From Isotricha intestinalis (lineage: Eukaryota; Ciliophora; Litostomatea; Vestibuliferida; Isotrichidae): a stretch of DNA of 29,555 bases. This document shows, in pieces, positions 25,032 through 29,555 of this stretch (positions are counted from its first letter, which is position 1; each line of letters opens with the position of its first letter). Below the pieces are notes generated by a model. It was not told where the DNA came from. It ran no database searches and saw only the letters and a program-made list of their open reading frames with translations. Made by a program: the position numbers and the translations under genes. The stretch covers positions 1 through 29,555 of the forward strand of contig JAJJLU010003817.1 in the NCBI GenBank assembly GCA_023807065.1, written 5' to 3'.

Positions 25032-25494
25032 AATATTAATTATTTAATACTTGAAAAATATTCATATTTAAATTTTTGAAAAATATTCAGTTTTAAAATA
25101 ATAGTTTTTTAATTATATTTAAATTAAAATTTCCTAAATATCATTTTATTATGAAATTGATTTCTAATTATTTGTGTTTGAATCATCATCATATTACTAT
25201 AAATATGAATAGTATTAATCATTCTTTCAAAGTCATTTAAAGTATTTGCCATTCATATTTCAGAAATTATTCAGTAAAGAATTTATTAGACATATTTTCC
25301 TTTAATTGTTTAGTATTCATTTCATTTTTAATTTTTTCTGTGTTTTTATCAATAATTACTTCTGCTCATTGTCTCCTTTATTTTCCTTTTTACATTCAAA
25401 TAATTAAATGCATTTTCTTTTGAATTTGTTATTTTTTTAGGTTTTCATTTTTAGATAGAATTAAAATTAATTGTTTAAAAATAATATTTCAAAT
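25032..25494. other. Intergenic region carrying coding debris
   Basis: About 460 nt between the CFAP99 start and the ubiquilin stop. Minus-strand coding-like frames occupy 25124-25448 (listed separately); the rest is A/T spacer with no recognised element. Confidence 0.5.
25124..25448 (-). pseudogene. Degenerate or multi-exon small gene remnant
   Basis: Three minus-strand pieces look coding but lie in different frames. The first is KKITNSKENAFNYLNVKRK, after ATGAAA with an apparent one-base excess. The second is IKNEMNTKQLKENMSNKFF, reachable from the first through a possible 22-nt GTAATT...CACAG intron, and it ends in TAA. The third is a 42-codon frame at 25124-25252 starting MANTLNDFERMINTIHIY. 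No arrangement of plausible short introns gives one open frame, so I favour a decayed gene. The third piece alone could be a tiny gene. Family not recognised. Confidence 0.35.
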
Positions 25495-26508
25495 TTATTT
25501 TAACATATTTAATAATTTTTCAACAGCAAATTGGACATTTCCATCACATTGTTTTAAAACTTGAATATTTGCTTCTTCATTTATAAATCCCATATCTTTT
25601 AATTGTGCCAATTGATCTTTATATTTTTCTTTAGGATCAACATTATCTTGAGGATTATTATTAGTATTTTGTCCCATTCCAAAATTACCCATATTCATAT
25701 TCATTAAATTAGCAAAAGGATTCATATTTCCATTATTATTATTATTATTATTAGGATTAGTATTAGTATTAGGATTTGGCATTGGCATTCCCATTCCAAA
25801 AGGATTCATCATATTTCCCATTCCTCCAGAATTAAGCATTGAACTCATTTGTTGCATCATTTCAGGAGAAAACATTTGCCTCCTTAATTCAGGATTTGAA
25901 AATATTTCTCTCATCATAGGATTAGAATCAATTAAAGGTTTAATTTGAGGATGATTCATCATCATATTTAAAGTATTTGGATCAGACATTAAATTCTGCA
26001 TCATTTGCATATACATAGGATTATTTAATATTTGTCCCATTAATTGAGGGTTCATTCCTCCCATTCCTAAATTATCCATTCCACCCATTCCTCCCATTCC
26101 ACCCATTCCTTGTAATAAACTATTTAAATCCATTCCAAAAGGATTTCCATTATTATTATTTGTATTTGTATTAGTATTAGTATTAGTATTTGTATTTGTA
26201 TTTGAGGTATTTTGATTGTTTGAAGATTGTGTTTCCTGCTTTGGAGGTTCATCTTTCTTTTCTTGTGGATTTACCTTTTTCACTAATATTATTGTATTGT
26301 CATTTTGTAGTCCATATTCATCTATTTTTTTGGAATTATCTAATATTCTTCCTTTGAAAACTAAATTTTGAGATTCTGGCGGAATCGAAGTTTCTTTTTC
26401 ACATGCTTTTTTTAATTCTTCTACAGTACATGTCTTATTTACTGTTACTGTATATACAGTTGCATTACTTGTCATTTTAACTTTTACTTTTATTTCTTCT
26501 TCTGACAT
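25495..26508 (-). CDS. Ubiquilin / Dsk2-type ubiquitin shuttle protein
   Basis: A 337-aa protein, single exon. The N-terminal ubiquitin-like domain (about 4-77) includes VTVNKTCTVEELKKACEKE, the ESQNLVFKGRILDN turn and IDEYGLQNDNTIILVKK. A Thr/Asn repeat linker follows, then a Met/Asn/Pro-rich STI1-type region (MGQILNNPMYMQMMQNLM; NPMMREIFSNPELRRQM), and a C-terminal UBA domain with QLAQLKDMGFINEEANIQVL and VQFAVEKLLNML. This is the classical UBL-STI1-UBA order of ubiquilin/Dsk2, which delivers ubiquitinated or misfolded proteins to the proteasome and chaperones hydrophobic segments. I chose MSEEEIKVKV at 26508. An in-frame ATG at 26592 would add a hydrophobic, poorly coding-like 28-residue extension in front of the ubiquitin fold. 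It is shorter than the animal proteins, with a single main STI1 region. Confidence 0.93.
   Translation of the reverse strand: MSEEEIKVKVKMTSNATVYTVTVNKTCTVEELKKACEKETSIPPESQNLVFKGRILDNSKKIDEYGLQNDNTIILVKKVNPQEKKDEPPKQETQSSNNQNTSNTNTNTNTNTNTNTNNNNGNPFGMDLNSLLQGMGGMGGMGGMDNLGMGGMNPQLMGQILNNPMYMQMMQNLMSDPNTLNMMMNHPQIKPLIDSNPMMREIFSNPELRRQMFSPEMMQQMSSMLNSGGMGNMMNPFGMGMPMPNPNTNTNPNNNNNNNGNMNPFANLMNMNMGNFGMGQNTNNNPQDNVDPKEKYKDQLAQLKDMGFINEEANIQVLKQCDGNVQFAVEKLLNMLK
26161..26205. repeat. Hexanucleotide minisatellite (Asn-Thr repeat) in ubiquilin
   Basis: On the minus strand, repeated AATACT/AATACA units encode alternating Asn-Thr in the linker between the ubiquitin-like domain and the STI1 region. 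A second, trinucleotide tract of AAT codons (about 25734-25751) gives a poly-Asn run before the UBA. Both are probably length-variable. Confidence 0.8.
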
Positions 26509-26655
26509 CTTTTTATTAATTAATATGATATAAAAAATAAAATTAAATAATTTAAATAAACAAATGTCAAAAAAAATAATAATTTCATTCAATTTAAAGC
26601 AAAAAAAAAATATTCTCTTTTAATAAAAAAAATAATTACTTCTAAGATAAAGTAA

Positions 26656-27735
26656 TTATTCAATCCAATTAATTCTTTTTCCATTTTCCCAATAACCTTT
26701 TTTAGTTTCTCCAGTTTCAGGATTATAAAACTCACCTTCGCCATTTTGTTTTCCATTTTTCCAATATCCTTTAAATTTTCTTCCATCAGCCCATTCAAAA
26801 GTTCCATAACCTTCTTTTTTATCATTAACATATTCTCCTTGATATTTTCTATTATCAGGCCAAGTAAAAATACCATTTCCTTCCATTTTATTATTTACCC
26901 AATCACCAATATATTGTCTTTTATCACCCCAGGTATAAATACCTTTACCGTTAATATTATTATCAAGAAAATCACCTTCATAAGAAGAACCATCTGCCCA
27001 TTTAAATTTACCCTTACCACATTTTTTCCCATTTTTATAAGCACCTTGATAACTGGAACCATCAGGCCAAGTCTCAGTACCTTCACCACCTTGTTTATCT
27101 TCAATCCACTGTCCTTCATATTTAGCACCATCAGTATGTTTATATATACCAAAACCATGTGCTTTATCATCAAGCCATTCTCCTTCATATATATCACCAT
27201 CTGAATGAATTAATTTCCCTTTTTTATTTGCTTTATCATTTTTCCAATATCCTATATATTTAGAACCATCACACCATATTTGTATTCCTCTACCATGTTT
27301 CTCATTCGTTTCTGTATTCCATTCACCATAATATATTGCTTTGTTGTCATATTCTACACTTGGACGAAGCTTTACTGGAGCTCCATCATTAAGAGGAGGA
27401 TATTCATTCATTAACTCATTTATTTCTTGATCAGTCTATTTAAAAATATTATATATTTTTTTACTATTTTAGATGATTCTACTTGTGTATATCTATTATT
27501 AGTTGATTGATTTTCAAGAAGATAATTTGTTTTTGGTTTAATTGATTTAAATTTTTGACGAACAATCATTCCACGAAATCGGGATTGGATTCTTGTTAAT
27601 ATTGCTAATAATTTTGGAGATTCATGAAATATTTTCACTAATTGTTTTATTTTATTTTTTTATTTTACTTATTTCATTAAATCTTTCTTTCATTTCTGGT
27701 TCATTTTGAGATGTAGGTGTACAACAAGCTCCCAT
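26656..27735 (-). CDS. Lipid-anchored IQ-motif and MORN-repeat protein
   Basis: Join of 27669-27735, 27465-27637 and 26656-27435, 339 aa, two introns (31 and 29 nt). The spliced N-terminus is [19 protein letters not shown]. Gly2 followed by two Cys is a typical dual myristoylation/palmitoylation signal. Next comes an IQ motif, [15 protein letters not shown] (about 39-53), expected to bind calmodulin or an EF-hand light chain. An acidic linker with [18 protein letters not shown] is followed by nine to ten MORN repeats of about 23 residues ([44 protein letters not shown] and so on) to the C-terminus, which ends in NWIE. MORN proteins of this type sit at membranes, the cell cortex or the basal apparatus. 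A role at the ciliate cortex under Ca2+ control is inference. The exon-3 frame alone would lose both the anchor and the IQ motif. Confidence 0.92.
27436..27464 (-). other. 29-nt intron 2, MORN gene
   Basis: Minus-strand borders GTAAAAAAAT and TTTAAATAG. Phase 0, joining VESSKI to [15 protein letters not shown]. The unspliced frame reads into a stop within nine codons after the intron. Confidence 0.88.
27638..27668 (-). other. 31-nt intron 1, MORN gene
   Basis: Minus-strand borders GTAAAATAAA and AACAATTAG. It splits an ATG codon (A before the intron, TG after), joining NEI to [11 protein letters not shown], and is nearly pure A/T. Confidence 0.88.
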
Positions 27736-28192
27736 TTCTTAAATAAAAATTTAATTATTTTTTTCATTGAAATAAAAATGAAAGTCTGTTTAATTTTTAT
27801 ATTTTTAAATTTCTTATGAAAATATTTAATAATAAATATTTCGGCAATAGAATAAATCAATGGTGAATTATAATATCTTTTGAATTATTTTATGAATAAT
27901 AATGAGCTGAATTTATAGATTCAAAAGAACTAAAATCTTTAATTTTTTTTCTAGAATAAAACAAATATTAAAAGATTATTATGGTGGAAATATTACATAA
28001 AAGTGATGTTGTTCTTTAAATTTATTTATTTTATAAGTTTGTATTTTAAATAATGAATTTTATTTATGATATTAGAAAATTTGATGATATAAATAATGTT
28101 AGAGAATTAATTTGGAAATCTATTAGAATAAGAATTAATTAATAAATATAAAAAAGAAAATATTAAAACATTTTTATTTATAAATAAAATTT
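27736..28192. other. Divergent intergenic region with an upstream short ORF
   Basis: About 457 nt between the starts of the MORN gene (minus) and the YIPF gene (plus), so it should hold promoters for both. The only structured thing I see is a 29-codon plus-strand frame at 28053-28142 (listed separately). The rest is A/T-rich. Confidence 0.5.
28053..28142 (+). other. 29-codon ORF upstream of the YIPF gene (possible uORF or remnant)
   Basis: ATG to TAA encodes MNFIYDIRKFDDINNV followed by RELIWKSIRIRIN. The amino-acid mix is more coding-like than random A/T sequence would give. It ends 50 nt before the YIPF start codon, on the same strand. It could be a regulatory upstream ORF if it lies in the mRNA leader, a remnant, or chance. 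Confidence 0.25.
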
Positions 28193-29068
28193 ATGGAAGA
28201 TATAGAAACTCAGAATGAAGATTTAGGAAATCAAGTAATAAATTTAGAAAATGAAAGTCAAGATGAATCTTTAAATATAAATTCAGAAATAGAAAAAAAT
28301 AGAGCAACAGAAACAACAAAATTACCAAATTTAGCATCAATGGTATTATCATCAGAAAAAGATAAAATAACAGAAAATGTAGTAAATATAATAACAACAG
28401 ATATGCAAAAATCATATTTAGAAAAAATGTTATGTTTCTTAAATTATTTTAAACAATATTTTAAAATCACAACAAATCAAGTTATACAAAGAATAATATC
28501 ATCATTTAAACCATATAATTCTAAATTTTATGTAGAAGTATCAAAAAATCCAGATTTATATGGTCCTTTTTGGATTTATACAACATTAATTTTTGTAATA
28601 GCTTCAGGAGGTTCATTATCAAAATATTTTAATGGTGATTATTCCAAAAATTATTTTCAAAGTTATGTAAGAGGTGCTGGTTCTTTAATATATATATTTG
28701 GTTTTGGTTTACCTTTCTTACTTATGGGTTATATGAAATTTATTGGAGAAGTTATTTCTTATTTTTATCTTCTTTGTATTTATGGTTATTCTTTTTCTCC
28801 TTTTATTCCTATTATCATTCTTTGTTCTTGTGGAATTAATGTTATTCAATGGATTTTATTATGTTATGCTATTGGAAATTCTACTCTTTTTTTTATTACT
28901 AATTTATGGAAAGAAATTAGTAAACAAGAACAAAAGAAAAAATACAGTTTAATTGGAATTATAGTTTCTTTTCAATTTATTTTATTTCTGATTTTAAAAT
29001 TATATTTCCTTGAAAATAATAATACAAACATTAAAAATATAAAAACTAAGAACAATAAAATTGAATAA
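28193..29068 (+). CDS. YIPF1/2-type Yip1-domain Golgi membrane protein
   Basis: A 291-aa protein. The N-terminal roughly 85 residues are acidic and cytosolic-type. The Yip1 domain then begins with the hallmark NPDLYGPFWIYTTLIFVIA, where DLYGPFW is the signature of the YIPF1/YIPF2 (yeast Yif/Yip5-like) branch. Five hydrophobic segments follow: about 123-140, 163-183 (LIYIFGFGLPFLLMGY), 187-205 (including the second hallmark CIYGYSFSPFIP), 203-235 and 255-275. These proteins cycle in ER/Golgi membranes with Rab GTPases and act in vesicle traffic. The start is the first ATG after a stop. Single exon, TAA stop. Confidence 0.88.
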   Translation: MEDIETQNEDLGNQVINLENESQDESLNINSEIEKNRATETTKLPNLASMVLSSEKDKITENVVNIITTDMQKSYLEKMLCFLNYFKQYFKITTNQVIQRIISSFKPYNSKFYVEVSKNPDLYGPFWIYTTLIFVIASGGSLSKYFNGDYSKNYFQSYVRGAGSLIYIFGFGLPFLLMGYMKFIGEVISYFYLLCIYGYSFSPFIPIIILCSCGINVIQWILLCYAIGNSTLFFITNLWKEISKQEQKKKYSLIGIIVSFQFILFLILKLYFLENNNTNIKNIKTKNNKIE

Positions 29069-29188
29069 AAAATATATAAAAAATAAATAATTTATTAACA
29101 TAAAACTTTTTATATTAACTAATAAATACTAATAAAAATAAATTAAATATTTAAAAATTAAAAAAAAAATTATAAAAAATTAAAAAAA

Positions 29189-29555
29189 ATGAAAACTTCA
29201 TCTCGTCGTCCACGAACAGCAACAATAAATTTAAGTGATTTCATGCGTATTCAGAAGGAAATAATACCTTCAAAGAATGCATTAGTTGAAAGAAAAAATT
29301 ATGATGAAAAATTAAAAACAGCATCCCGAGGTCACATATTAAATTTTCCAGATTCAAACGTGAAAAATTTTAACGAGAAACAAAAAGAAAAATTTTTACG
29401 AGATGAAATGAGAAGAAGGAAAATAGATGAAATAGAAAAAGAATATCAAGAAAAAGAAAAAAATTTAGTAAATATGAGAGCAAAAAAAATGAATTTTGAA
29501 AATAAAGATGATATAAAATCTTTTCATTCTCAATTATTAGTTTCTGATTGTTTAA
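29189..29555 (+). CDS. CFAP210 (CCDC173)-like ciliary microtubule inner protein, 5' part
   Basis: The first 122 codons; the gene continues past the right edge. It starts MKTSSRRPRTATINLSDFMR, followed by a charged helical region: FLRDEMRRRKIDEIEKEYQ, NLVNMRAKKMNFENKDDIKS, FHSQLLVSDCL. The end corresponds to the conserved segment in CFAP210/CCDC173 where an R-x-x-x-ID-x-EE-x-x-YQ helix leads to D-x-V/I-K-x-x-HS-x-L-L. CFAP210 lies inside the lumen of ciliary doublet microtubules. Related trichohyalin-like ciliary proteins (CFAP45, MNS1) share the composition, so the exact orthologue is moderately supported. The start lies in a sharply A-rich leader. Confidence 0.6.
   Translation, partial: MKTSSRRPRTATINLSDFMRIQKEIIPSKNALVERKNYDEKLKTASRGHILNFPDSNVKNFNEKQKEKFLRDEMRRRKIDEIEKEYQEKEKNLVNMRAKKMNFENKDDIKSFHSQLLVSDCL

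Noticed and set aside
26509..26592. In-frame N-terminal extension of ubiquilin from ATG at 26592
   Set aside because: It would place a hydrophobic 28-residue stretch before a cytosolic ubiquitin-like domain. The composition is that of translated leader, and MSEEEIKVKV gives the usual family start.
26746..27204. 152-aa plus-strand and 95/101-aa minus-strand frames over the MORN gene
   Set aside because: The regular 23-residue MORN periodicity keeps other frames open. These lack any domain and mirror the repeat.
1..29555. CRISPR arrays, insertion sequences, tRNA or rRNA genes, telomeric repeats
   Set aside because: None found on reading both strands. There is no spaced identical repeat array, no transposase frame, no T-loop GTTCRA motif and no C4A2/C4A4-type end repeat.

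Overview
The window looks like nuclear DNA of a ciliated protist, most plausibly a ciliate. It is extremely AT-rich and gene-dense, and the spliceosomal introns are only 26-31 nt long with GTA...AG borders. It carries orthologue-like axonemal genes (CFAP99 and the start of a CFAP210/CCDC173-like gene), an IQ+MORN protein, and a giant cysteine-rich membrane protein. The code appears to be the standard one. Gln is CAA, Trp is TGG and Cys is TGT/TGC, and a 3,926-codon frame contains no TAG or TGA. All ten complete genes end in TAA. This excludes Tetrahymena/Paramecium-type and Euplotes-type codes. Among ciliates it fits a lineage with the standard code and short introns, such as a litostome (for example an entodiniomorph), but that placement is inference.

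Layout. 1-1435 is a gene-poor left flank holding a coding-like fragment, a truncated frameshifted copy of the EF-hand gene found 4 kb away, and decayed coding sequence. 1436-5180 holds three minus-strand genes: a frame-broken secreted beta-trefoil (ricin-B-type fold) protein, a secretory-pathway GT8 glycosyltransferase, and a myristoylatable four-EF-hand (calcineurin-B-like) protein with one 28-nt intron. 5312-8209 (+) is a 965-aa Asn-rich coiled-coil protein. 8452-20232 (+) is a single uninterrupted 11.8-kb gene for a giant surface protein. 20233-20891 is intergenic, with a GC-richer island and a coding-like remnant. 20892-22388 (+) encodes a 498-aa protein with a conserved-looking N-terminal domain. 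It converges on the CFAP99 gene (25031-22452, minus, two introns). 25032-25494 contains coding debris. Then follow ubiquilin (26508-25495, minus), the IQ/MORN protein (27735-26656, minus, two introns), a YIPF1/2-type Golgi membrane protein (28193-29068, +) and the 5' end of a CFAP210-like gene running off the right edge.

How the genes relate. This is a eukaryotic neighbourhood, not an operon. Several products belong to the cilium or cortex (CFAP99, CFAP210-like, IQ/MORN, perhaps the EF-hand protein) and others to the secretory pathway and surface (GT8, YIPF, trefoil protein, giant protein), but adjacency by itself implies no shared pathway.

The most unusual object is the giant protein. Its ectodomain is built from two diverged copies of the same four-module block, offset by about 1,270-1,380 residues. 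It is followed by an EGF-like module, a degenerate GPS-type His-Leu-Ser motif, and a five-helix membrane region resembling the first part of polycystin-1-like proteins but with no visible PLAT domain. Simple ORF calling misses the true N-termini of three genes because their short introns lie near the 5' end. The spliced starts given here restore two lipid-anchor signals (Met-Gly-Gly-Ser and Met-Gly-Ala-Cys-Cys) and the conserved N-terminal domain of CFAP99.
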